Positions 37,010 to 50,474 of a stretch of DNA of 64,000 nucleotides are shown piece after piece. Source of the stretch: Paulownia fortunei (lineage: Eukaryota > Streptophyta > Magnoliopsida > Lamiales > Paulowniaceae). Every line of letters starts with the position of its first letter. The stretch's first letter is position 1. Made by a program: the position numbers and the translations under genes. The notes under the pieces were generated by a model that worked only from the letters and a program-made list of their open reading frames with translations, did no database searches and was not told the origin of the DNA. The stretch covers positions 62,001 through 126,000 of the forward strand of contig CM033110.1 of the NCBI GenBank assembly GCA_019321725.1, in the 5' to 3' direction.

Positions 37010-39590
37010 CTAGCGGCGGAAGCTCCTAACCTGGCGGGGCTCTTCTTCATCTTCTGCCCGGAGTTTGACCAGCGTATAGATAGCTGCCCCGGCAACAGCT
37101 CCAAGCGTCGGCGCCACCAGATATATCCATATTGACTTGTAGTTCCCCGCTGCAACTGCTGGCCCTAGAGTTCTCACTGGGTTCATTGAACCACCACTCG
37201 ATGGCCTGCATGCATGCCCATCACAATTACTACTACTAGCTAAAAGAAGAAAAAACAATGGTTGATGAGAGAAGAAGGATGATTTAGTTTCACTCACCCA
37301 GCCACAAGAATATTAAGCATAACTGTAGCTCCAACAGCTATTCCTGCTAGTTCTCCAACCTGTATACCATACGTAATTGAATTTGTTAATTGTTCCAAAA
37401 AGCTTAATTAAATTGATGTCAGCCTTCAGGGATGTGTGTGTGCTTGTGTCTGTAACTAATCATTACTTGTAGGAATGAATATATATTGTATTGATAGAAG
37501 GGGTAGGAAATTAATAAAGAGCGACTCACGGCACGGGTATCAGTGGCCACCGCAGTTACAACAAAGAGCAGATTAAAGGTAATGAGGAACTCGAGGGCGA
37601 AAGCCTGCCCGGTGCCCACGGACGGAACAGTGACGCCGCCGGACATGAAAGGATGGAATACGCCTTTGAGAGCAAATGATGCGCAGATGGAAGCAGATAC
37701 CTGCGCCGCAATGTAGGCTGGAACGTGAACCCAGGGGAAGTGGCGGAGAGCCGCAAAGGCTATGGTGAGGGAGGGGTTGAGATGCGCTCCAGAGATGTGG
37801 CCCGTGGACAGGATGACTATCATCACCGCCAGCCCGCGCACGCAGCGTTCCCAATCAGGGTTTCAGCTCCACTGTACTTTTGGTTCACTATTGGCCCAGC
37901 CGTTGCCGCAAATATCAGTATGAATGTTCCAACAAATTCTGCTCCCAGCTGCATATAATGTATAACTTATACAATTCATCGCAAAATCTTATAATTATAT
38001 TCAATTTTATTTTCTTCTTAACTTATGTCACTTGGTAATATGAATTTCAAAAGGCAAATCATAATTTATTTATTTTTTAAAAGAAAACACCATTTACATT
38101 ATTGGGTAAATCAATAAGATTCAAAGATTACCTAAATACAATCATTAAAAACTACTTAAATACAATTAATAATTTTGAATTAAAAAAAATGGAAAAAAAC
38201 TAATAATAAAATAGAGTAATATCCATGAATGTTAGGGACCTCAACCTAATAAAATTCTTACTAATTGTAATCTATGATTTTTAATACATCAATACCTTCT
38301 TAATTTGCAGTAATGGTGCTACTTTTTCTTTTTTTTTTTTTACTTAACGTATTTACATGCTCAATCAATCAAAATTAATGCCGACAATGAGAAGCCTTTT
38401 CTCAGAATCACCAAAAGCAGATCCAACAGAATCTTGATAATGTTTGACTACGATGCTAAATAATAGACTTTTTTTTTTTTTTCATATATATTTAATAAAA
38501 AAAAAAATGCAGGAAGGGTGTGTTGTTAGTGCATAAGATATCACCGCCATGTAAATGGCTGTCCATTGCTAATAAAAGCTAGGTTTTTGCATAAAGTTTC
38601 TCAAAGAATCACATGGCAGCATACTCACATATATCTTTCTTTATATATATATATATATATATATATAATAGGACGAAAGCGTAAGAGTCAAAAATAGATG
38701 ACAGGCTTGTATCACATCATCACTATTTAATCAATAATTTCATGTTGCTCCAAGCAAAAAGCATCTTCTTTTTTAAGTCTGTCAATTCTAATGTTACACA
38801 TAGACCAAATAATCAGTGCACCTCATCATTCACTTGTTTCATGTCCTTTACATCTTAATTTTGGACCAATATCAATCTCTTAATTGGATCTTCAATATAC
38901 AGAGTATATTCACACACACTCTATTAAGCAACTCCTAGTACATAAACACTTAAATGATGTTAAATGAGAGTATTCTTTAATTTCCAAACATTTTTTTTTA
39001 CTAATTGGCAATATTTAATTTAATATGGTTTATTGCACATTATGAAATTAGCGAGATTAAATATTGTTTAAGACCACTTGTATACACCCATCAAATCATG
39101 AGGTATCTAGTTAGCTAACTATGCTTGAAACATCATAATAACCGCAACGAGTTGAAACATTAGTTTGTTTCACCATTAATTTCCTTTCCCTGGTAAACCT
39201 GCCTGCTTGTATTAGTATAAAGTTGTGGAGTTAAACGTTTGACTGTTTTACTATAATGGCGGGGTTGGGGGTGGGGGTGGGGGTGGGTAAAAACTGATGA
39301 AAAGAGGGACCCCACATGAGACAATGATGAAAGCAATCAAGGGCAATAGTAAAAATTAAACAAGAAATTTCTACCTTGCGAGTGAGAGAGATATCAGGTA
39401 CAGAGAAGTCGGCGAGGCAGGTGTGAGGCGCACCCCAAGTGGGCGCGTCAACTGGCAGGCACTTGCAACGAGGCATTGACTTCCGATCGTAAGACATTGA
39501 GTCCACGCGCAGCGACGGCATCAGCGGAGTTGGTGTTCCAGGCGTCGCCGGTGCCGACATCGTCGGCGTCCCTACTTCATAATCACCCAT
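37010..39590 (-). pseudogene. NIP5;1-like boric-acid channel, copy 2, with one-base frameshift in exon 2
   Basis: Exons by homology and splice signals: 39590-39375, 37948-37530, 37359-37298 and 37205-37010. Exon 2 is 419 nt against 420 in copy 1. The missing base lies at about 37836-37841, within the codons for the AACxGLAVM segment. Frame is lost there, just before the first pore motif. Apart from this, all features are conventional: N-terminal [46 protein letters not shown] with Gly at LE1, and the ending SFRR. All splice borders are canonical. Substitutions elsewhere look conservative, so the break is either recent or an error in the assembly. If the base is really missing, translation ends a few codons later and no channel is made. 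The repaired gene would be closer to Arabidopsis NIP5;1 than copy 1 is. Confidence 0.85.
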
Positions 39591-40110
39591 TTTTCAAAAC
39601 CAACAGATTTCCCTTTTTTTTTTTTTTTTCTTTTTCTTTTTTGGTACACGAGATTCTGAATTGTACCGAGATCGGTACCCCTCAGGATATCAAACAACTT
39701 CCTATTCAAAGAGAAGGACCATTGGAAACTATGGCTATTCCTTTTTTTTTTTTTTTTTTTTTGGAGGATAAAAGATATGAATAGAAGGTAACTCAATTTA
39801 CATGCTTTCCAGATTTTTATAAAGGTGCGGCTACGGAATACGAAAATCTAAGCTATCCAGCTTAATATAAAACCAAGATAAGATCAAATTCAAATCATAT
39901 ACATATTCATACAAGAAGAAATCTTTTTTTTTTTTTTTTTTTTTTTCTTTGAGAAGAAAGAGTCTTGTGAAGAAGATAATGAAATTTTACATACTGAGAA
40001 GGCTTTTATAAAGTTTAGATTAAGGAATGCAGAATCCGGGTGAGGGATCCAGGATTGGAGCAGCTGCAGCAATCAAAGAAGAAGAATGAGAGAGAGATGG
40101 ATATGTGCAG
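39591..40110 (-). promoter_or_regulatory. 5' leader of NIP copy 2 with two AUG-stop (ATGTAA) elements
   Basis: On the minus strand the leader carries ATGTAA at 39987-39992 (context TCAGTATGTAAAATTTC) and again at 39798-39803 (context GAAAGCATGTAAATTGAG). In Arabidopsis NIP5;1, leader AUGUAA minimal frames make ribosomes stall when boron is high and trigger mRNA decay, so finding two in the matching position supports the same control here. Other short frames with ATG exist between them (for example ending TGA near 39895). Poly-T runs (39615-39629, 39740-39763, 39924-39946 on the plus strand) flank them. The transcript start is not known. Confidence 0.6.
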
Positions 40111-40745
40111 AAGTGAGAAAAAGAAGAAGGGAGATGAAAGAATGAATTGATAAGGAAGAGAGAATAGTGGTTGGGTTGTGCAATCAGCAATTTGTTTTTG
40201 TTTTTGTTCTTGTTCAGTAGCAAAGACTGAAAATGCGAAGAATATAAGGAGGGAGAAAGCTAGGCCGACGGGGGGCTTTCATCATTATATTAATTTAATA
40301 AACAGAGACAGAGAGAGGGAAAGATTAAAACAAAAAAGGAAAAAGAAAAAAAATAAAAATAAAAAGTCAATGCCCAGCCAAGCCACAATGGTAGATGGAG
40401 TGTTTTTTATTCTACTTTTTGCATTATTACATGTTTGCTCAACTCACTCTAACTGGCTCTCTTTGATTATTTATTTCCTACAATCAGCACCCCCACCCCC
40501 ACCCCCCAAACCCCGCCCCGTCATCACTCTTGTCCACCCTTTTATTTTTTTTTAAATTATTTTTCTCATCTATAATTTCTTTCTTAATTATTCAACTCTT
40601 TCATAGGACTAGAAATTTAACCAATCATATCCCAAGTTTGTTATCAGTCTGTAAAGTCAAAGCATGAATTAATATATGCCAATCTTTAATTAAAAGATGA
40701 CATTCAAATTTTAACCATACAAGCCAATTCAATGTATGTATATGT

Positions 40746-43700
40746 ATGTTTGTATATTGTTTATTTTAGAGAAAATGTGGTTATGGTCGGAATACGCTAC
40801 CCACGGAGAACAACACATGCTGCTTAATTTTGGTTCTATTTCCTTTAAAAAAAATTAAACCATTGTTGAATTGAAATAAAACAATTTTCATCCAATTTTC
40901 TATTTTAACTGCCCCCCAAAAATTGGTCATGTATAGTTTGCAGCAATATCATCTTTTTGTTTCAATTTTAGTCATTATATACGATGCTTCCTTCAATTTT
41001 ATATATATTGTGCACTCGTTACTTTTATTGTAAGAGTATTATATTTATATTTTAATAAATATGTAACATGCATATTATATATAAATATATATATATGCAT
41101 ATAATATTTTAACGAATCGTATTCAAATTATATTCGAATCTAAAAATTAAAATTTGAGACTTACTCTAAGGTTCATTTATCAATTTTTCATATTTTTTTT
41201 AAAAAAAAATTATTAGTGTAAAATTTTATGTATGTTCTATGTTTATGTATATATATTATTTAACACCGATTAATATAATAACAAACTCGTTTATGCACAA
41301 TATCTGAATATATATTTTTTTAATTTTTATTTTATTTTTACTAAAAGATAATTTGGTCCTTAAAACTAATTTGCTCCATTCCTATAATTTATTTCTAATT
41401 ATTAATCATAAAAATTAAAATCAAATAAAAAATAACAATTTCATTCATTTATCATTTGTTATACGTACTAAGTATAGAAATTGTTACACTCGTATTATTC
41501 AATTCTTAAATTCATTTCATTCTTACCTAATTCCATTATTGTATATAAATCATCACATTTATCTTTATTATTTTGATTACTTTATGAGGATTACGAGAAT
41601 TGTTCATGTAATCTTTTATTTAATATAATTCACTTAATTTGTATTTTTGTCGCATAAAAGAAAACCGATTAATGTAGCCAAAATCAATTCTAGTGAATTA
41701 GATCTATGTGTTTTGGGGTAAAATAAGTTATTCATGTATAATTTAAACCCAAATAAAATATAATGAACTTAAATATGAATATGTATTGTTTTAGAACTAT
41801 AATTAACAAACCCCTATTGATATACAATTTTTCAAGAAGCAATTTTTGAGGATATTTGATTCTCTAATCTGATAAGAAAAAAAGATTTATCAAGGTACCC
41901 TTCATGAAGTGAGGAACGGATGATTTACGTTTTATTTATATATGCATCACGTGATACAATACTTGATTGATTTTCATATTAATTATTCCTCACACATTCG
42001 ATTTCTCACTTGTGCGTTGAAGGGCTACATTGGGAAAACTCAGCGTCCCTCTTAACTTTTTTATGTTTTATAAATTATAGATATGGAATGGAATTCGCAA
42101 AACTCCAAATTTACAGTATAAATCATTCGAAAAATATATATTCATTTGATGCAAATTTTAACAACATCCCGATAAATGAGATATTTTTCTAACACCAAAA
42201 AAAAATAAAAAAAATGGTATACTGATGAAGTTTGTACGAGAAATATGATCATGAAAGTTCCACAAATTGAAGATGCAAGCAGCTTACTGAGGAATTGATG
42301 TGTGCAATCTTGTGCGAGTTATTTTCCTTTGTTGTTGTAATATCTTCGCCCTCGGTAGCTATTGACAAATGGATGCCTTCAGATTTTGACTGAATCCAAG
42401 TTGATCAAGTTTAAAATAGAACCAATTGCTGGGTTCAAAATGACTTAGATTGGATTTAAAATATTAATTATCGTACAACTCAATTAATAAAATAATTTAT
42501 ATTATAACAAATTTTCCAAACATGATTCTAATCAATATTTATTTTCAAATTAATTTAAAACTTTGACCAAATGTGTTTATTTTTTATGATTGATAAACTA
42601 AAAAAAAAAATCACACCCAATGAACTTCAAACTCTAAATAATAAGATTCAACCAATTAGCTCCAGCACCAAAATTCAATCCCACGATAATCTAATACCAT
42701 ATATTTTGATTTTATGGCCTTTAATTTTTGGTTTAGGTGTAGGGTGTACCATATGTACGTAAATTATGAAGCAATTGATTAGGTTTACCACTCGTTATCA
42801 AACTAAAAACAAAATTATCTTAACGTGTTGCCTTATCAAGTTTATCATAAGAGACGTAGGTAGGGTGCCGAAAATGTTATTATTTAAATTGATTTGATTT
42901 TTTATCGAATTTCAAAAATTATATTTGAAATTAATTTAATTATTAATTGAGTTGAGTTTGAACGAACTTTACTTAAATTGAATTCAAGTAACTTGATTTT
43001 TTTATATATAATTTTTATTTTATTACTAATCGAGTCAAATTCGACTTGAGTTTTATATTTTATCAAATAAAAAAAAATGATCAAATTTGATTTATTAAAT
43101 TAATAAATCGAGCTGAAATGAACTTTTTATAATCAAATTCGAATCAAATATCAAGTAGCAGAGATAATATTTATGTGCGTGTATACAATTACATGTAATG
43201 CCTATTACTTTTGTGTATTTTCAATAATAATTATTAACCGCCCCTCCACTGGCCCCTACCATTACAATAATGCATTAAAAAAAAACAGCATGCTTTTACC
43301 ATCAACTTCTCCAGCTGCTGACTTTCTCCTTCCTCCTCCTTCCTTAGCTTCTTCCTCCTCTAAATATTTCAATCATGGTACGCAACAATAATAGTTGACC
43401 AAAAATTAAACACTGTCCAAAAGCATTGCATTGCATGTGAGGTTTAATTTGTCAATGAATTAGTGACATTTGAGATCATAATAACAATTAGCAGATTAAT
43501 TTTTCTGTTTAATTTCAAATCATTAATTATTCTTTACTGTTTTGTTAATTGCAGCTGTTTATTTACATGCAATAATCAATTTAACAAGTTTCGCCCAGAA
43601 TGTTTGTAGATATATAGTACTCCTATGTCAATATTATAAACATTTTAAGTACTGATAGTTGTTAATTATTATTCTCATAAAAATAAATGCTTTTCAAAAT

Positions 43701-46700
43701 TGTTTCACTTCTTGGATTTGTCTTTTTGGAAATAATGCCCGATTGAAGTTGTCCAAAAACATTGGGGGTCCCACTCCAATGGCCGTTTGTGCCATACTTA
43801 TTTTAATTCGGCTTTCGTTATACGGCGCGGTGGCAGCCTCTAATAAGAATGGCAATCATGTGAGTTCAATTGGTTTAATTAGAATTCCTTTTTATAAATA
43901 AATTTGGGTTGAGTGTTAGTTTTTTATTTTTAAATTTAAATTTGTCTTGTTTATTTTTTTATTTTAATTTATATGTATTTATATAATATTATTTTTTAAA
44001 AAATATATTATTTATAATATTTTAGTAATATTATATTATATATATATATATATATATATTTAAAATTATAAAACGAATTTAGCGATTCAAACTCAAACTC
44101 AACGAATTCGAAACAGATCTATATAGTTAAAAATTATAATTGAATAGATATCGAATTTTGATAAATTTACTCTAAAACCATCACGGTGGCATCTAGCCTC
44201 TAATCTCCCACTCCCACCACGACTAAGACTACGTACTAGCTATGACTTCTTCTTTAATTTCCTCCCTCCATTTTTCTTTTCTTCTTATGTACATTTACAT
44301 CCATTCACTCGTCATCAAATAATCAATCATCTTTCATCATTTTTTTCTTCAGATAATCAAGTATTGGTTTACATAATTAGTAAGTTGTATGCATATATAT
44401 AAATATATAAATATATATCTTTTTTTTTTCATTTTAATATATAAAAAGTGATATTCAAGTTAGATTTTAGAATTCAAATTAAAACGGCCTTTAAAATGGT
44501 GAGATGACCTTGAAATTACTGTGTCAATCTACCTACTAAATGAAAATTAAGTTTATAAAGTCATATCATAAATTTTAAAGATGCGTTGTAACAATAAGTC
44601 TAGTACAAATTATTGAAACTTAAATAGAATAGTCGAAAAGTCCTCTACTTTTCTTTCTTTCTTCTCGTTAAAATTTTGTTGTCGTCGTGATTTTTTATTT
44701 ATTTTTTGTTTTAAAATTCAAACTTTAAAACATGAGAATGAAGAAAATGGGACAAGATTCAAATCCCTTACCTCATCTACAAGAAGTGCGTTCAGGTAAC
44801 ACTATTAAGAGTGTTGATCTTGTTGTCATTTGTTTATGCAGCTGATGTAGCATTTCTACTTGCTTATATTCTATAATCCTAGGTTAAATAAATTTAAATT
44901 GAGTTTTTTCTATTTTGAAAGTGGAAATCATACTTGGTTGGGCATTTTTAGAAGTCGGATTAGAGTAGGATTGATCTATCTAGAATTACCATTCACAAAT
45001 GAGTGATTAGCATTTAAATTTAAAATGCATGGAACCATCTTATAAAATTCCTTCCATCTCGTATTCATAATGTAACTTAAACATTTGGAAAAAAAAAACA
45101 CTACAAATAAACATGCAGAAAATACGTCATTTTCTTATATACTTAATTTTGATGGCAAAAGAGTCATCAATTTAGTCAAGTTTATACTCCTAATTAAGAC
45201 ATTTGAATTGTGGATTCAAACCCTTTCGTGATTAAGTTTAGATAAACTTAAATTATAATAGGTTTGTGATTGATTAAGTTTAGATAAACTTAAATTATAA
45301 TAGGTTTGTGATACAGGTTCGATTTTGATAAATTTCTTAAACTTATATTATTAAAACTTATTTAAATTTCCGTCACTTTAAAATCAAGTCTTGATTTGTT
45401 TAGAGAAAAGATATTTTTATCGCCTAACCCGTCCACCAACAGTCCAAAATGATATTTATTCTTGTCCGAGTTAATAAATTAATATACCAACTTAAAGAAT
45501 TTTGTCTCTTTTGTTTAAAGGGCGTCCTTTCAGAATTAAATATCTCCTCACTTGCTACAATTATTAATAAAATTAGTCCTCCTAAATATATGAAAACCAA
45601 TGGAGCCCTAATGTTTGGGAACGACATTTGTATACTCCCTTAATTACGTTTCTCTTTTTCATTTTCAAAAAACTATTTATGATACCCATACTCTCCTTTT
45701 CCATTTTCTTAGTATAGTTTGTGAAGACACAAAGTAGAAATTAACATAGCATAACTAGGATTAGGTTATTCATAGCATTACTATACATTTTCTATTTATT
45801 ATGGGTTGGTTATTCTTCAATATCAATTTAGGTTATAATGTATTTGAAAGCACTCGATCAAACAAGTATTTTACATAGAGCCGATAAGGAATTTCATTAA
45901 TAATTGATCGTTTTGATTCTTTGGAATAACTCGATAAATTTAGTAGATCGTTTTAGTAGGCGCTAATCAAATGACTATAGATCGAGTCTATCACATTTTT
46001 TATAATACGATAGTTAATTGTTCACGGCTTAGTTGTATCTACCGTCTTTTTATTACAAGAGGTTTTTTTTTTTCTTTTTTCTAATAAAATGAATTTTTTA
46101 AAGTTAATTATTAAGAGTGTGACCATTTTATCTTTTTATGCCAAATAAATTATTTTTGTAAACAATGATGAGTCCATTCATTGCATTCACTTTCCTAGCA
46201 TGAGATGAGACCTCTCATGTCCAATTCAATAATGTTGGCCCAAGAAATAATAATGTGGCTATATCATTATCTCCCCATTATCATTATTTCTAATACATGT
46301 TGATAAGATTGAAGGATGAATTAAGACCATTGCACTCTTAAGAACAAACTTATATAATTTCAATTAATATTAATGGAATAGATAATGTTTTATGATCAAG
46401 ATTAGTGGTGTCCTGTAAGGATAACAAATTGTAAGCTAATAAAAAATGTTGTAAAAACTCCCACACACAAAAAAAAAAAAGGAAAAGTTTTAAGTATAAC
46501 TAGCTACTATATTCATCTTCAACACTCTCAAACAATATTTTTCCAATTATGGTTTTGCATAAGTTGCTTTTTATTTTTTATTTTTTATTTCTGAGTGGAA
46601 ACCTGGAACGCAGGAAAAAGTTAATAATCAGGAATAAACATATCATAAAGTTGAAAATAAAAATAAACATGGCGATTAGTGCGTTTCAGAAAACATTCAT

Positions 46701-49680
46701 TATGTCGTGTTGTCCTCATTGACCTTTTTTCCTTTTTTTAATTAGCTTTCATAAACTTTAGTTGTTAACTAATTAAGATGGGAATCTCTTTCCTAAACTT
46801 TAGTGGTTTGATTATAATGACTAATGAGGAATCTCTCTTTGGAGCTGTTGCCCGAAACCTACTACCACATTTACACCGGCAAGCCCACAACATATATATA
46901 TATATATTTATATTTAAAAGTGATAAGATATATATATATATATATATGCTAGTATGACAATTGGGTTTTTCTATCTTTAATTGTTTCCTTGTTCCTTTTA
47001 ATTCATATATATTCTGCAACATATCTTTAAGACTCTTTTAACTCAATTGATTTGGGAAAAATCAGTATATCGAGTTGGGTGGATCGTATTTGAATTTAAA
47101 AAAATCTGCAATACTAATACACGTCAGGTTTGTTGGGATGGCTCTCAACTAAAATCCTCTAATATTTAAGTTAGTTTAGATTACAAAAAATCGATATGAA
47201 CTATCAGGCGAAGCGAGTATGATATAAAAATTAATTTATGACAATTAAATACCGAAATATTAATTTATATTGATTGGTCACATAGCCCATATATGATAGG
47301 ATCCAGATGTTTCAATTTCATCGATCCTCAAGTCTCATCATATCCAGAAATCAACGACCGGTTCGGACTATACTAGATCTACTATGTAAAAAAGACAGAA
47401 ATCTTCAGATGAAATTTAGTCATTTTAACAACTTTCTAAGGATAAAATAGTAATTTCAGTATTTCCTACATCAATATTTATTGGAAATGCTCATCTAGTG
47501 TGGAAATGAGATAATTAATGAAGGCGCGTAATGTGGTTCATTAATTACCATGATCTGATCTTGACTGACAGCCATGCAACGCAAGAATTGTAATTAATAA
47601 TAGTGAATTCATGTTATCAACTACGTGTGTGTGTGTGTGTAATTATAAATACATATATATAATAGTATTGTGGTTTATCTTGACTTACAAATAACTTTGT
47701 AATCAGCATCCTTGTGTTGGTTCTAGGAATGAACATACATATAAGGTTGTAGCATAACTTTAGCGCGACAAAATTCTAGGTAAGCTAGCTATGTTAAAAG
47801 GGTATCACGAGTCGATGCTTCCTTGAAGGAATGTACATAGTTTGTCTACTCTAAATTAGCTTTAATAAAAAAAAATATATGTGCTTATTTGTTTAAATTA
47901 ATGAAAGAACATGTAGGAAATTCTTGGTAGCTTTTTTGAGGTTTGATTGAGATGATGGATGATGCGTCCTTAATGTGCAAGGCAAAGCTCATGTTGTTAT
48001 TGGATCACGTAAACAATTAATTCTTATATATGAATTAATTGTTGTCTAAACAGCTTTATTTTATTCCAAGTTAACTAGGATTAACTAGGTAGCATAATCA
48101 CATGAGACGGAATACTTGGCCTACAAGTTTACCTGCACTCACTCTCAACTCTATAATCTACGTCTACTTATATATTGGGCATTTGCATGCAGGAAAATTC
48201 TATTCTGTTTTGCTACGATCGAATTTAAAATGAATTTAATGAGCTTTTTTTTTATAAAATTTATGTTAAAATATAGAACTTTATAATTGATTCACTAATA
48301 TTTTTATTGTATTTTGATGCTTAAACAAAAAAAGTTTCAATTTCCACAATCCAAATACTTCATTCAATGGTGTTTTTCGTCACTTTTGATCACAATTTTA
48401 ATTTGCTTTTCTCATGGTTTTTTTTTTTTTTTTTCACAGGGGGTTGGGTGGTTTTCTGCACAGGTTAAAATGGGAGAAATAACATGAGATTGATGGGAAG
48501 TTAACAACGTGATTATGGGATTATTTTCTTCTACAAGAAATTACTCCTATCAAATTTCAATTTTTAAATTTGGGTTGGATCAGTTCTCATGAACGATTTA
48601 TTAATTCATATTTTGTTTTAAATATTTCTTATAAGTAAATAGATTATACTGACTAACTTTACTAATAGTCGTAATGTAATGCGATACAACATGATGATGA
48701 ATGAGAAATGTGCGACCACCTCCCGGCCTCCCCCTGTCTGAGATCATGAAATGTAATACTGCCACTTAATTACTCTGCAATATCCTCAATAAATATATAT
48801 AGATTTGGACAATGTTACTATCCATTTTCTAAAACCAATTTAAGGTTGTAGAAAGTTGTGGAGTTGAAATTATGAGGACAAAAAATCAGTGGATGTCAAA
48901 TATATAATGATGAAAGATTGAAGGTTGAAAATCTGGAATCGTGGATTTGCCCCATTTTGAGTGGAGTGGAGTGGACTCACAAACAGCAAATCGACAGGAC
49001 AAGACTTAGCGTAGCACCTTTTCCTCCTTTTCTTTTTCGGAGACATTGTAAGATAAAGGAAAGAAGAAAAAATTAAGGCAAAAAACCTTCAAATAGAAGG
49101 CCACCTGCCCCTCAAGTCAACTTTTTTGCTAGTAAAAACCCTTTTTTTGATTTTGGGAGTGAGTTAAAGGCAAAAGGAGAGGTAGATATCACTTCTTTAA
49201 GTATTCATAATGAGGAAGAATTAATTGTTGATCATGCGTCCATCTTTAATGCTGCTATAATAAGACCGGCACTTTCTTGAATGGACGCACTCTATATGTG
49301 GCACGGCGGATTCACAACAATAACTTTTTATTAATTAAGGAAAAATTATTTGATGAGTGTGATTAATATATATTTTTTTTTCAAATAACAATATTAGGGG
49401 TATAAATAAATCAAGTAAATAAGTCATTCTGATCAAGTTTGTTTGATTTTTTATCGAAATTTAAAAATTGTGTTTGAACTGATTTGATTGTTAACGAAAT
49501 CGAGTTCGAGTCGACCTCCAAATCTTATTGAATGAAAAAAATATGTTCAAACTTTGTTATATTTAACAAATTGAATTCAAACGAACTTTTAACAATCAAT
49601 TTCGAATCAAATATCAACTAATAACTTGATTTGTTTTTTTTTTTTAGCTCAAAACAATACAGAGAATTAAGCTAAAAACC
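40746..49680. other. Gene-poor AT-rich region
   Basis: No supportable gene in about 9 kb. Two stretches (42880-43160 and 49430-49630) share phrases such as 'ATCGAATTTCAAAAATT' and 'CGAGTTCGAGTCGA'-like text and look like members of one dispersed repeat family. A relative may lie at 44060-44160. (TA)n tracts occur at 44035-44061 and 46890-46946. Text at 44700-44830 (GGGACAAGATTCAAATCCC) resembles tRNA-derived repeat debris. A proline/serine-rich frame at 43291-43391 has no family signature. Boundaries of the repeats could not be fixed. Confidence 0.45.
45230..45312. repeat. Exact 41-bp direct repeat, period 42
   Basis: The segment starting GATTAAGTTTAGATAAACTT and ending GGTTTGTGAT occurs twice, at 45230-45270 and 45272-45312, without a mismatch. 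It is a small recent tandem duplication in non-coding DNA. The unit itself contains a near-palindrome (AAGTTTAGATAAACTT). Confidence 0.9.
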
Positions 49681-50438
49681 CACTTGAAAGATTCCCATAC
49701 AATTAGACTAGTTGGTGCTAGCTATATAAAAAGTTGGAAGTAGCTTCCCCAATATTCTTTCGGTCATAGAATGAGAGAGATATTCAATTGCATCACAATA
49801 ATCAATTTTGCATATAATTAATGTTAAAGATGGGAGAATGATTGCGTATGAGAGACACGAAAAGGTGGTTTGACCATCCGATAATCATTCATTTCCATCA
49901 AAACAAAGAAACAAACAAAGAAAACCACTTTAATGGAATTATGGTTGAGTAGAAGAAACTCCACACCACATTCCCATCTTCCCATCACATGACACCATGG
50001 ATCTGCTTTTCTTTCATCTCTTTTCCACCATTCTTTTCAATGTAATGGAATGGAACTTTTCACATTGTATACCAATCGAGAAGCTTCAGTTCCACACCCA
50101 CTTTCAAAAGTTCAAAATGGGATTTCATTTGTAGGGTATCCACCTTTTACTCAACAAGACAATAATTCCTGCATGCCCATTATATGCAATGCAGCTGCTG
50201 CTCAACAAGGAATTCAAGAGAGAACTAAGCTAAGGGAACTAGCTTGCCCTCTGTCTTTGACGTATGTTCATATCAACATGCATGCATCTGCATAATTGGT
50301 TGCCAGCTGCTTGGTATAAGATGTAGATGCCGAGCAAGACTTACCGGCCTGTCCATCTCTTATTGTTGTGCTCGTCCCACTCTAGGTCTTACATATATTA
50401 CATTCGGTGATATGCATCATGTAATATTTATATATATT

Positions 50439-50474
<36 letters not shown>

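Larger units (their letters stand above)
23687..40745. repeat. Direct tandem segmental duplication, two units (about 23687-32755 and 32784-40745)
   Basis: Unit 1 begins inside exon 7 of the spermidine-synthase-like gene (TGATAAATTGATGCCTA, 23687) and ends upstream of NIP copy 1. Unit 2 begins at the same exon 7 sequence (32784), directly after a (TA)n tract (about 32754-32780), and ends upstream of NIP copy 2. Collinear matches run through intron 7, exon 8, the 3' flank (GTGTAAAGCCCCTAGTTTGC at about 26117 and 35221), all NIP exons, the leaders, and the upstream text around CATAGGACTA at about 32650 and 40605. Unit lengths differ (about 9.1 and 8.0 kb) because of later insertions and deletions. 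Orientation is direct, so this is a head-to-tail duplication. Confidence 0.88.

Noticed and set aside
37573..37854. Second minus-strand frame in exon 2 of NIP copy 2 (MGTLRARAGGDDSHPV…)
   Set aside because: This is the wrong frame read through a channel exon; it is not a separate protein.
49740..50400. Possible microRNA or small-RNA precursor
   Set aside because: No match to known plant microRNA families (miR156-172, 319, 390-399 and others remembered) and no long perfect hairpin found by eye.
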